From: Clostridium_T sp040217795
Lineage (GTDB): Bacteria; Bacillota; Clostridia; Clostridiales; Clostridiaceae
Reading direction: 5' to 3'
Assembly: GCA_040217795.1 (NCBI GenBank)
Contig: JBEHWK010000004.1
Coordinates: 13,206 to 77,205, forward strand
DNA: 64,000 nucleotides
Positions within the stretch are counted from its first letter, which is position 1. Each line of letters starts with the position of its first letter. Under the pieces are notes generated by a model. The model had not been told where the DNA came from. It saw only the letters and a program-made list of their open reading frames with translations, and searched no databases. Below are positions 26,551-34,617 of the stretch, piece by piece. The position numbers were made by a program, and so were the translations under genes.

Positions 26551-26886
26551 ATGAGTTTAGAAAGAAATGACTATAACGAAGACATGAAATCTTTATTTGA
26601 CCGCTGTAAGAAATACCAATACTATCACTGTATTATCACACTGAAAGATGGAAGTGAACTTGATGGAATCATTGAAGACGCAGATATGGATGGAGTCAAC
26701 GTACTGATTGGTGAGGACGTAATGGAGCGAGAATTTGATGAAGAACGTCAATATTACGGTGATACGCATCCCAGAAGAAGAAGAAGAAGAAGATTCAGAC
26801 GCTTCAGACGCAGACGTTTCCCATTTGCTGCTTTAGCTGCATTAGCTTTATTGCGATATCCCCCTTACTACTATCCTTACTACTGA
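26551..26886 (+). CDS. Small protein with LSM-like N-terminal part and Arg/Tyr-rich tail
   Basis: A 111-residue protein in three parts. Residues 1-70 are acidic, with YHCIITLKDGSELDGIIEDA, a pattern like the first strands of an LSM/SH3 barrel. Residues 74-90 are almost pure Arg with Phe (RRRRRRRFRRFRRRR). The end is a short hydrophobic Ala/Leu stretch and a Pro/Tyr tail (RYPPYYYPYY). The ATG has GGAAAGGAGATGA before it and a terminator follows, so it is a real single-gene unit. A spore-coat or nucleic-acid-associated role is only a guess from composition. Confidence 0.75.
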   Translation: MSLERNDYNEDMKSLFDRCKKYQYYHCIITLKDGSELDGIIEDADMDGVNVLIGEDVMEREFDEERQYYGDTHPRRRRRRRFRRFRRRRFPFAALAALALLRYPPYYYPYY

Positions 26887-26902
26887 TGAATACTTAATAA
26901 AT

Positions 26903-26932
26903 AGAGGCACTTCAGTGCTTCTGTTTCTTTAT
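26903..26932 (+). terminator. Intrinsic terminator after the Arg/Tyr-tailed gene
   Basis: AGAGGCACT / AGTGCTTCT hairpin with a 2-base gap, followed by GTTTCTTTAT. Confidence 0.75.
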
Positions 26933-26969
26933 ACTTAAACGAGTTATATAAAGTATTTCAAATTAAGTG

Positions 26970-26996
26970 AACCCCCCCCAATACCAGGGGGTTTTT
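26970..26996. terminator. Terminator between convergent genes
   Basis: A run of C (ACCCCCCCC) pairs with CAGGGGGTTTTT across a short loop. T and A tracts on both sides suit termination of the convergent gene ending at 27006 or of readthrough from the left. Confidence 0.7.
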
Positions 26997-27005
26997 CTGT
27001 ACTCC

Positions 27006-27287
27006 TTATTCAGGCCCTACATCTGTATCACTATTCATATAATGATAATGTTCTTGAGAGATATAAGTTATACCGGAAATATAGTGAATGTGTCCCCCCT
27101 CAACATCATAGTCTGGACTTGTTTGAATGGCATAGTAGTGTCTGTGTCCATCTTCACGAGTTGTATATCCAACTATATAATGCACATGAGGTACTCCAGT
27201 TGGAGCTGATGAAGTTTCTCCTCTGAACTTGTGTCTATGGCCATCATCGAAAGATGTCTTTCCTGAGTAATAATGACTATGGTACAT
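27006..27287 (-). CDS. YmaF-family His-rich protein
   Basis: A 93-residue protein with repeated His/Tyr units: HSHYYSGKTSFDDGHRHKF, VPHVHYIVGYTTREDGHRHY and GGHIHYISGITYISQEHYHY. This spaced repeat of H-x-H with aromatic residues matches the YmaF family. About one residue in six is His, so metal binding is likely, but no partner is known. The ATG has AGGAGGG upstream. It lies among other small genes of unknown role (26.0-29.4 kb) that may belong to sporulation or surface functions. Confidence 0.82.
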   Translation of the reverse strand: MYHSHYYSGKTSFDDGHRHKFRGETSSAPTGVPHVHYIVGYTTREDGHRHYYAIQTSPDYDVEGGHIHYISGITYISQEHYHYMNSDTDVGPE

Positions 27288-27399
27288 TTATACCCTCCTT
27301 AACCAAATATTACCTTTTTATAATATGAAGATTGTTATTTATATGTTACTTTCATACTTAAGACTTATCTTTAGAACCAATGTTTAATATTATATAAAA

Positions 27400-27446
27400 A
27401 AATAACCTGCTAAAGTTATGAGAACTTCAACAGGTTATTTATTTTC
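27400..27446 (-). terminator. Intrinsic terminator after the DUF2935 gene
   Basis: AAATAACCTG / CAGGTTATTT outer stem with an inner AAGTT / AACTT stem. A T-rich tract follows on the minus strand. Confidence 0.8.
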
Positions 27447-27497
27447 AAGGCTATTCCATTTCACATCCTATGTATTTTCCTTCCAAACTCATCTTTG

Positions 27498-28424
27498 TTA
27501 CTTTATCCCCTCAAAACTTCTTAAAAGTCTCAGGAAATGGCTGGCTTCGCGCAAAACATGGTCTCCAAGCAAAGGAATGATTATTGACTTTATCTTACAA
27601 CTAAGTAACCCTTTAGTTCCTTGTTCCTTAAAGTCACGAATCTTTTGTGTGGCTGTTAAGCTATCATCTGTGACCTTTGCTAAAGGTACGGTCATGTCCA
27701 TAGCCGCTTTTGCTTCCGCAGTTAACTTGTCAAATTCATTACCAAAATCATTGGCTGTATTTATCAGCTCATCTTCACTTGGGTCAAGTAATCCCCTGAT
27801 AAATTTTGAATGTTCTGCCATAATTCTATTCCAAAAGAATTCCTGTTCAAAAGCCTCTCTTTCAATATCTATATCCTCTCTATTTTGAAGCCTTTGCACC
27901 ATTCTTAGATATAACTTTGCTTCCCTCATAATGTGGTCAATCAGCAATGGATAACTAACAGTGAACATTTTGCAGGTTAGAACATTAGAAAGAATAGTTC
28001 TTTTAAACTGTATCAGAGCCGCAGTCATCCCCATTGCTCTTTGGTTAAGCATAGCAACCCTTTCTTCAAGCAACAGATTGCCTGCCATCATATCTCCGCC
28101 CATCAGTCCAGCCTCTGCCTGTGTTAATCTGCCTGGTATCTTTACTCCTGTATAGTATGCAGAGAGTCTTTCTGCCTCTATAGTATACGGTGTTATTACT
28201 TCACCTGATTGAAGTACCTCTTTATTAACAACACCATTGGAAAGTGAAACTGCTTCTCCTAAAAGTCCATCAAAGCACATTCTAAAATCATCTGCCTGAC
28301 TAGTAAAATTACTATCCCTTGGTGTAAACCCCAGTTCAAGAAAAAAAGAGTGTTCCTTCATAATCCTTGCAAAAAAAAGATGCAATGCAAGAGACTGCTG
28401 AACAAAATCCATACTTGAAAGCAT
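27498..28424 (-). CDS. Protein with two tandem DUF2935-type helical domains
   Basis: A 308-residue helical protein. Two similar halves are visible: each has a helix with an E-H pair (RIMKEHSFFLELGF in the first, RIMAEHSKFIRGLL in the second), then an acidic stretch, then a segment with DHIMREAKLYLRMVQRLQ or DHVLREASHFLRLLRSF. The regular spacing of Glu and His suggests a four-helix metal-binding bundle, as in DUF2935 proteins. The ATG at 28424 has AGGTGGGA about 7 bases upstream. No signal peptide is seen. Function is unknown, and it lies 209 bases from a LysM protein gene of related character. Confidence 0.82.
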   Translation of the reverse strand: MLSSMDFVQQSLALHLFFARIMKEHSFFLELGFTPRDSNFTSQADDFRMCFDGLLGEAVSLSNGVVNKEVLQSGEVITPYTIEAERLSAYYTGVKIPGRLTQAEAGLMGGDMMAGNLLLEERVAMLNQRAMGMTAALIQFKRTILSNVLTCKMFTVSYPLLIDHIMREAKLYLRMVQRLQNREDIDIEREAFEQEFFWNRIMAEHSKFIRGLLDPSEDELINTANDFGNEFDKLTAEAKAAMDMTVPLAKVTDDSLTATQKIRDFKEQGTKGLLSCKIKSIIIPLLGDHVLREASHFLRLLRSFEGIK

Positions 28425-28633
28425 AGTTTATCCCACCTAAAAAATTATTATACTACTCTCTCATAGTATGCTTACATTATATAAAATATTACTTTCCTTC
28501 ATACCGTGATAACAAAAAGAACTGCTATTTATAATCTATAAGCTGGATTTTACATATTTATCATAAGGATATTCTTTCACACCAAGAATAGGGGCAGGAA
28601 ACTTAGGATACGTTGTTAATTTAAGGAGGCAAA

Positions 28634-29389
28634 TTACCCTACAAATTTATTTGAAAATTGACTGGCAATACCTTCTGCCATCACGCCAGCCATTTTCAGA
28701 GCTTGCTTTTCAATGGCATCATACTGACTAATACCTGCTGCATAATTTTTAGTAAGCATATCAACAGCTTCCTGTTTTGTCATTCTCAAATGTTCATGCA
28801 GCATTGTTCTCCAGTCACCTTGTGACCAGTAAGGATTTATTTGAGCGAGGAAAAAAGCTATTTCATCAGCATTGGCGTACCATCTTTTCTCAGCATCCGT
28901 TGCAGCCTGGTTATTACCTGCCTTAGCTGCCTTGACAAGTTCTCCTGCTATGGCAAGATGGCTTGTAAATAAAGCCGCAAACTTAAAAGCAATCATGTCT
29001 CCATAAAAAGGTCTTAATGCAGCCTGAAAATCTTTTGGGTTCCTGAGAAGCCTGTTAGTAACAAGGTCAACATCTGGCAAGTCGAAGACCATGCTGAGAA
29101 TAACCAGTCTGGTCCAGGCAACATGCTGCTCCCATAGCATTCGCAAATAATCCTTTAAATCTGCCTCTTTTTTGCTGATAACTGGAGTCATGATTCCATA
29201 GCTTTCAAGGTAGTATCCATAACCAGGACATATAAAAATACTTTGTCCAATAGGAAATGAGCTCAAGTCTATTTCTTGATTTGCAGAAGCGATTGTATTT
29301 ATGTCAGTATCATATCTTTGAGCCAGCATCCACAAGTTGTCATATGGCTGAATTGTGTACAGCATTGTCCCAACTGGATATGGATTCAC
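28634..29389 (-). CDS. LysM-domain protein with a conserved helical domain
   Basis: About 251 residues. The first 50 form a LysM domain (LYTIQPYDNLWMLAQRYDTD, then INTIASANQEIDLSSFPIGQ and IFICPG), which binds peptidoglycan or spore polymers. The rest is a helical domain of about 180 residues with WEQHVAWTRLVILSMVFDLPD and WYANADEIAFFLAQINPYW, seen in several Clostridia and sometimes mislabelled as acetylglutamate kinase; no kinase motif is present. There is no signal peptide, as in many spore-envelope LysM proteins. The GTG at 29389 is favoured by GTGGTGAC spacing; GTG at 29401 is possible. Confidence 0.78.
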   Translation of the reverse strand: MNPYPVGTMLYTIQPYDNLWMLAQRYDTDINTIASANQEIDLSSFPIGQSIFICPGYGYYLESYGIMTPVISKKEADLKDYLRMLWEQHVAWTRLVILSMVFDLPDVDLVTNRLLRNPKDFQAALRPFYGDMIAFKFAALFTSHLAIAGELVKAAKAGNNQAATDAEKRWYANADEIAFFLAQINPYWSQGDWRTMLHEHLRMTKQEAVDMLTKNYAAGISQYDAIEKQALKMAGVMAEGIASQFSNKFVG

Positions 29390-29501
29390 ATTTGTCACCA
29401 CTTAAATAATATTTACTATTTAGGTTATGATTATATTTTTAATAATGTTACATTGGTTACCTTGGAAAAAGAATTCACTTTCCTATTGGATAAAAATAAG
29501 A

Positions 29502-29540
29502 AAGGTACGAAATAAAAATCCCGTACCTTACTTTATTATA
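29502..29540 (-). terminator. Intrinsic terminator after glmS
   Basis: AAGGTACG / CGTACCTT stem with a 12-base loop. On the minus strand it is followed by TCTTATTTTT. Confidence 0.8.
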
Positions 29541-29583
29541 TCTTAAAACTCATCTGCAACAACTTTTCTGTTATTTATTAATA

Positions 29584-31410
29584 TTATTCAACAGTAACTG
29601 ATTTTGCCAGATTTCTTGGTTTATCAACATCAAGACCTTTATTTTTGGCAACATAGTACGCAATTAACTGGTGAGGTATAACTGAAAGTACAGGTGCTAA
29701 AAGATCCATTGTTTTAGGTATTTCAATTACGTAATCAAGACAATTGTCAGCATCAACATGCCCCTTATAGCAAATTCCTACAACTCTTGCCCCTCTTGTT
29801 ACCACTTCTTTTATGTTACTTACCATTTTGTCAATTAACTTAGTTTGAGTAAGTGTTGTAAGCACTACAGTGCCATCTTCAATTAATGCTATAGGACCAT
29901 GTTTTAATTCCCCTCCAGCATAAGCTTCTGAATGTATATAAGTTACTTCCTTCAATTTCAAAGATCCTTCAAGACTTACTCCATAGTCTACTCCTCTTCC
30001 CAGGAAGAAAATATCCTTTTCCATGTAATGTTCTGAAGCAAATCTTTGAATTGTTTCTAAATTACCCAAAATTTCTTTTGCTTTCTCTGGCAATTGAATC
30101 ATTTCCTTCTTAATCTCTTCTATTTCTTCTGCCTTTAATGTTCCTTTTAAGTCAGCAAAATATAAAGAAACTATATAGAATGCTATCAATTGAGTTACAT
30201 ATGCCTTTGTAGATGCTACTGCTATTTCCGGTCCTGCCCAAGTGTATATAACATCATCTGCTTCTCTTGATACAGAGCTTCCTACAACATTAGTTATTGC
30301 CAGTACTCTTGCTCCTTTTTTCTTGCTGTCTCTTAATACTGCTAAAGTATCTGCTGTTTCTCCAGACTGACTTACAACAATTAAAAGTGATTTATCTGTA
30401 ATTAATGGTTCTCTATACCTGAATTCTGAAGCTATATCAACTTCTACAGGAACCTTTGCCCATCTTTCTATAAATGTTTTACCTACTAATCCCGCATGAT
30501 ATGCAGTTCCGCAAGCAACAATAAACACCCTGTCAATCTTCTCCAAATCTTCTTTAGTTATTTTAATATCATCCAGTTGTATTTTTTCTCCTAATACTAT
30601 TCTGGAAGTCATAGTATCCTTTATTGCTTTAGGCTGCTCATTAATTTCCTTTATCATAAAATCTTCATATCCGCCTTTTTCTGCAGCATCTGCATTCCAA
30701 GTCACATGATATATTTCTTTTTCGATTTTTTCAGCTTCTTCATTAAATAAACTTACTCCATCCTTATCAATAACAACAAATTCCTTATCGTTTAGCAGGT
30801 AAACATCTCTTGTGTAATTTAATACTGCAGGAATGTCTGAAGCTATAAAGCTTTCTCCTTTTCCTAATCCTACAATAAGAGGACTATCTTTTCTTACAGC
30901 AACTATTTTATCAGGCTCAGCTTTGCAAATAACTCCAATTGCATAGCTTCCCTCCATTTTGCTTGTAGCTTTAATAATTGCCTCCAATAAATTTCCTTTG
31001 TAATAGTAGTGTATTAAGTTAGGTATAACTTCAGTATCTGTTTCTGACAAAAATGTATATCCTTTAGACTTAAGTCTTTCTCTTAACTTGGCATAGTTCT
31101 CTATTATCCCGTTATGCACAACACTTATAGCCAAATCATTAGTTGAATGAGGATGAGAGTTTACATCTGATGGTTCTCCATGTGTAGCCCATCTGGTATG
31201 TCCTATTCCAATAGTTCCTTCTACAGGTTCTTTTTTCAGTTTCTCTTCTAAGTTAGCCAATCTTCCTTTACATTTGCTTACCTTTATACTTCCTTCATTC
31301 ATTACAGCTACTCCAGCTGAATCATATCCTCTGTACTCCAGCTTTGATAAGCCGTCGACCAATACATCTGATGCTTTTTTATCTCCAAAATATCCAACTA
31401 TTCCGCACAT
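29584..31410 (-). CDS. glmS: Glutamine-fructose-6-phosphate aminotransferase (isomerising)
   Basis: It makes glucosamine-6-phosphate from fructose-6-phosphate and glutamine, the first committed step of UDP-GlcNAc and cell-wall synthesis. The nucleophile Cys2 is in MCGIVGYFG, followed by GIGHTRWATHG in the glutaminase domain (about 1-240). Two SIS domains follow, with SQSGETADTLAVL and the C-terminal DKPRNLAKSVTVE. The length of 608 is normal. The gene is preceded by a glmS ribozyme, so its mRNA should be destroyed when glucosamine-6-phosphate is abundant. GlmM, the next enzyme, is encoded at 40.1-41.5 kb. Confidence 0.98.
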   Translation of the reverse strand: MCGIVGYFGDKKASDVLVDGLSKLEYRGYDSAGVAVMNEGSIKVSKCKGRLANLEEKLKKEPVEGTIGIGHTRWATHGEPSDVNSHPHSTNDLAISVVHNGIIENYAKLRERLKSKGYTFLSETDTEVIPNLIHYYYKGNLLEAIIKATSKMEGSYAIGVICKAEPDKIVAVRKDSPLIVGLGKGESFIASDIPAVLNYTRDVYLLNDKEFVVIDKDGVSLFNEEAEKIEKEIYHVTWNADAAEKGGYEDFMIKEINEQPKAIKDTMTSRIVLGEKIQLDDIKITKEDLEKIDRVFIVACGTAYHAGLVGKTFIERWAKVPVEVDIASEFRYREPLITDKSLLIVVSQSGETADTLAVLRDSKKKGARVLAITNVVGSSVSREADDVIYTWAGPEIAVASTKAYVTQLIAFYIVSLYFADLKGTLKAEEIEEIKKEMIQLPEKAKEILGNLETIQRFASEHYMEKDIFFLGRGVDYGVSLEGSLKLKEVTYIHSEAYAGGELKHGPIALIEDGTVVLTTLTQTKLIDKMVSNIKEVVTRGARVVGICYKGHVDADNCLDYVIEIPKTMDLLAPVLSVIPHQLIAYYVAKNKGLDVDKPRNLAKSVTVE

Positions 31411-31480
31411 AAATAATTACCTTCCTTTTCTCTGTTTAAATTTTTATTTTTACATTTTTTCTAAAAAAGGGCATAAAAAT

Positions 31481-31502
31481 ACTAGGGTCCAAAAGCCCTA
31501 GT
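31481..31502 (-). promoter_or_regulatory. Terminator-like hairpin between the glmS ribozyme and glmS
   Basis: ACTAGGG / CCCTAGT stem with an 8-base loop, followed on the minus strand by ATTTTTAT. It lies downstream of the ribozyme core and 71 bases before the glmS start, so a working terminator here would reduce glmS expression. It may be an attenuator or only an mRNA-protecting stem. Confidence 0.5.
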
Positions 31503-31519
31503 TTTTTGCTTTAACACCT

Positions 31520-31668
31520 GAAAGGATTTGTGCTGAGAATTACTCCCCAGTTTTGTCCATTCGTTTACGGTAGTGCGATACCGTGGGGCACCCGCCGAAA
31601 TTTTCGATAAACCCCACCCTCGTCAACTTAAAGAAATTTATACCCGACCTTCCTTTAAGTTCTGGCGC
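31520..31668 (-). ncRNA. glmS glucosamine-6-phosphate-activated ribozyme
   Basis: Read on the minus strand, the segment begins GCGCCAGAACTTAAAGG, contains AGTTGACGAGGGTGGGG, then TTTATCGAAAATTTCGGCGG and GTGCCCCACGG, the conserved core of the glmS ribozyme (P1, P2.1, P2.2 and P3). Cleavage is expected just before the first G, between 31669 and 31668. The P3/P4 region continues to about 31520. Glucosamine-6-phosphate acts as the cofactor of self-cleavage, giving feedback on glmS. Limits of the 3' side are approximate. Confidence 0.95.
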
Positions 31669-31752
31669 TTGATATAATATTTTCTTAATCAAATATTTAT
31701 CCTACTCTATAGTTCCCCCACCCTTCATTAATTTATACACTAACACTATTAT

Positions 31753-31780
31753 ATTTTATCATATTCTCATACTATTTCAA
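31753..31780 (-). promoter_or_regulatory. Candidate promoter of the glmS ribozyme transcript
   Basis: On the minus strand TTGAAA (31775-31780) and TAAAAT (31753-31758) are 16 bases apart, about 85 bases before the ribozyme cleavage site. Position and spacing fit a vegetative promoter. Confidence 0.5.
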
Positions 31781-31842
31781 GTGTGTATTTAAATTTATAA
31801 TATTTGTAAATTAATTGTAACTATCTGTAATTAATTGTAGTT

Positions 31843-31876
31843 TGAAAAAAGCCGAGAAACTACGAGTCTCTCGGCT
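31843..31876 (-). terminator. Intrinsic terminator after ilvC
   Basis: AGCCGAGA / TCTCGGCT stem with an 11-base loop, followed on the minus strand by TTTTTTC. It ends the branched-chain amino acid operon. Confidence 0.9.
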
Positions 31877-31888
31877 GATTTAATCATT

Positions 31889-32896
31889 CTATTGTTCTAA
31901 TTTCTTTTCGTTGATCCAAGACATCATTCCTCTAAGTTCTTTACCAACTTTTTCGATTTGATGTTCTGTTTCCATTCTTCTTCTTGCTCCGAATGCAGGT
32001 CTGTTTGCTTGGTTTTCAAGTAACCAGTTCTTTGCAAATGTACCGTCTTGGATTTCGTGAAGAACTTTTCTCATTTCTTCTTTAGTTTCTTCAGTGATTA
32101 TTCTCTTACCTACTTGGTAGTCACCATATTCAGCAGTATCACTTACTGAGTATCTCATTAAGCTTAATCCACCTTGATACATTAAGTCAACGATAAGTTT
32201 CATTTCGTGTAAACATTCAAAGTAAGCATTTTCTGGAGCATATCCAGCTTCTACAAGAACTTCGAAACCAACCTTTATAAGTTCTGAACATCCTCCGCAA
32301 AGAACTGCTTGTTCTCCGAATAAATCTGTTTCAGTTTCATCCTTGAATGTAGTTTCAAGTACTCCTGATCTAGCTCCTCCGATAGCGTTTGTATATGCTA
32401 AAGCTAAATCCTTTGCCTGACCTGTGTAATCTTGGTGTATAGCTATTAAGCATGGAACTCCTGAACCTTCAGTATAAGTTCTTCTAACCATGTGTCCTGG
32501 TCCTTTTGGAGCAACCATAAATACATCTACGTTAGCTGGTGGAACTATTTGACCATAATGAATGTTGAATCCATGAGCAAACACTAATGATTTTCCTTCA
32601 GTTAAATTTGGAGCTACTTCATCTTTGTATAGTTTTCCTTGTCTTTCATCTGGAACCAATATCATTATAACATCAGATCTCTTAACAGCCGCTGCTGTTT
32701 CCATTACTGTTAAACCAGCTGCTTCAGCCTTTGCCCATGATTTACTTCCTTCATATAATCCAACAACTACATCAATTCCGCTTTCTTTCATGTTTAATGA
32801 ATGAGCATGACCTTGGCTACCATACCCGATAACTGCTACTTTTTTACCTTTTAATAATTCAAGATTTGTGTCTTTTTCATAATACATCTTTGCCAT
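31889..32896 (-). CDS. ilvC: Ketol-acid reductoisomerase
   Basis: It isomerises and reduces acetolactate or acetohydroxybutyrate in valine, leucine and isoleucine synthesis with Mg and NAD(P)H. The Rossmann motif is VAVIGYGSQGHAHSLN, and the family motifs FMVAPKGPGHMVRR and DLFGEQAVLCGG are intact. At 335 residues it is a class I enzyme. It is the last gene of the ilvN-cimA-leuB-ilvB-ilvC operon, 18 bases after ilvB, and has GAGGGGGAA before its ATG. Confidence 0.97.
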   Translation of the reverse strand: MAKMYYEKDTNLELLKGKKVAVIGYGSQGHAHSLNMKESGIDVVVGLYEGSKSWAKAEAAGLTVMETAAAVKRSDVIMILVPDERQGKLYKDEVAPNLTEGKSLVFAHGFNIHYGQIVPPANVDVFMVAPKGPGHMVRRTYTEGSGVPCLIAIHQDYTGQAKDLALAYTNAIGGARSGVLETTFKDETETDLFGEQAVLCGGCSELIKVGFEVLVEAGYAPENAYFECLHEMKLIVDLMYQGGLSLMRYSVSDTAEYGDYQVGKRIITEETKEEMRKVLHEIQDGTFAKNWLLENQANRPAFGARRRMETEHQIEKVGKELRGMMSWINEKKLEQ

Positions 32897-32914
32897 TTGT
32901 TGTTCCCCCTCTAA

Positions 32915-34585
32915 TTATATATCTTCTTCGAAGATTATTTGATTTATAAGTGCCCCTGGTGCAACCATCGGGAACACCTTTTTATCTTCATGTACTCTAT
33001 AGTCAATAACCACAGGAACAGAAGAATTAAAAGCTTCTCTTAAAACAGGTTCTAATTGTTCTTTCTTTTCAACTAAAAAACCTTTGCCTCCGAAGGCTTC
33101 TGCCAGTTTAACAAAATTTGTTCCTCTGTTGATAGTAGTTTGTGAATACCTCTCCTCATAGAAGAAATTCTGCCATTGTCTGACCATACCTAAAGAATTG
33201 TTATTAAAAATTATTGTTACCACAGGAGCTTTTTGTGAATATGAAGTAGCTAATTCGTTACAATTCATAGCAAAACTTCCGTCTCCAGCTATGTTAATAA
33301 CCAACTTATCAGGATTAGCAATCTTGCTTCCTATTGCTGCTCCCAGCCCAAATCCCATGGTTCCAAGTCCACCAGAAGTTACGAATCTTCTTGGTCTCAT
33401 ATGTTTATAGAATTGAGAAGCCCACATCTGATGCTGACCTACTTCTGTTGTTACAATTGCTTCCCCATTAGTTATCTCATTAATTTTACTAAATAAGAAT
33501 TCAGGAGTCAATTCTTCCTTATTAATATTATTACCCTTGCCTTCTTGTTTATATCCATTAATTTTTCCTATCCACTCTTTGTGGTCTTTTTCTTTCAGCA
33601 GCGGAACCAATCTGAACAGAATTTCTTTAATATCACCTATCAGGCTGGCATCCACCTTGACATTTTTATTAATTTCCGCTGGGTCTATATCCAAATGAAT
33701 AATTTTTGCCCCCTCAAGATTAGCGTTAGAGCTTATAACCCTGTCACTGAATCTTGCACCTATTGCTATTAACAAATCACATTCCCATGCTCCTAAGTTT
33801 GAAGCCTTAGTTCCATGCATCCCTATCATTCCTGTAAATAAAGGATGGGTCACAGGAATTCCGCCCATACACATCAATGATGTAGCTACAGGTGAATCTA
33901 CCTTTTCAGCTAAAGCAATTAATTCCTCTGAAGCATCTGCTTTTATAACTCCTCCACCAGCATAAATAAATGGTTTTGAGGATTCGTTAATCAATTTCGC
34001 AACATTTTCCAATGCTTCATCAGTTAAAAACTTATTGTTCTTTTCAATCTTAACAGGCTCTTTTTTCTCATATACAGCCTTTTGTGCAGTTATATCCTTA
34101 GGGATATCAACCAACACCGGTCCTGGTCTTCCTTCCTGAGCAATTCTAAAGGCTTCCCTTATAGTATGTGCTAAATCATCTATGTTCTTAACCATAAAGT
34201 TGTGTTTAGTTATAGGAAGAGTAATTCCTGTAATATCAACTTCCTGAAAACTATCCTTTCCCAACAATGGTCTTGTAACATTCCCGGTAATAACCACCAT
34301 TGGAGTAGAATCCATATAAGCTGTAGCTATTCCTGTTACTAAGTTTGTAGCTCCTGGTCCTGAAGTGGCAAGGCAGACCCCTACCTTACCTGTACTTCTT
34401 GAATAACCATCTGCAGCATGAGACGCCCCTTGCTCATGGCAGGTTAAAACGTGTCTTATCTTATCTCTATATTTATATATAGCATCATAAATATTTAAAA
34501 CAGCACCACCAGGATAACCAAATATAGTATCTACATTTTGTTCAAGCAAACACTCAATCAGTATCTCTGATCCGTTTAGTATCAT
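32915..34585 (-). CDS. ilvB: Acetolactate synthase large subunit
   Basis: A ThDP-dependent catalytic subunit that condenses pyruvate with pyruvate or 2-oxobutyrate. The catalytic Glu region is GYPGGAVLNIYDAI with HEQGASHAADGYSRSTG (core HEQGASHAADGYSR), and the ThDP/Mg motif is AGDGSFAMNCNELAT through FNNNSLGMVRQWQ. Length is 556 residues. The regulatory subunit ilvN is the first gene of the same operon, separated by cimA and leuB, an unusual split since ilvB and ilvN are usually adjacent. GAAGGAGGGGG precedes the ATG. Confidence 0.96.
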   Translation of the reverse strand: MILNGSEILIECLLEQNVDTIFGYPGGAVLNIYDAIYKYRDKIRHVLTCHEQGASHAADGYSRSTGKVGVCLATSGPGATNLVTGIATAYMDSTPMVVITGNVTRPLLGKDSFQEVDITGITLPITKHNFMVKNIDDLAHTIREAFRIAQEGRPGPVLVDIPKDITAQKAVYEKKEPVKIEKNNKFLTDEALENVAKLINESSKPFIYAGGGVIKADASEELIALAEKVDSPVATSLMCMGGIPVTHPLFTGMIGMHGTKASNLGAWECDLLIAIGARFSDRVISSNANLEGAKIIHLDIDPAEINKNVKVDASLIGDIKEILFRLVPLLKEKDHKEWIGKINGYKQEGKGNNINKEELTPEFLFSKINEITNGEAIVTTEVGQHQMWASQFYKHMRPRRFVTSGGLGTMGFGLGAAIGSKIANPDKLVINIAGDGSFAMNCNELATSYSQKAPVVTIIFNNNSLGMVRQWQNFFYEERYSQTTINRGTNFVKLAEAFGGKGFLVEKKEQLEPVLREAFNSSVPVVIDYRVHEDKKVFPMVAPGALINQIIFEEDI

Positions 34586-34617
34586 GTTCCCCCTCCTTCT
34601 TTAATGAGGTATTTAAA

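Noticed and set aside
28634..29389. Annotation of the LysM protein as acetylglutamate kinase
   Set aside because: Similar proteins carry that label in some records, but no amino-acid kinase motif is present; only LysM and a helical domain can be seen.
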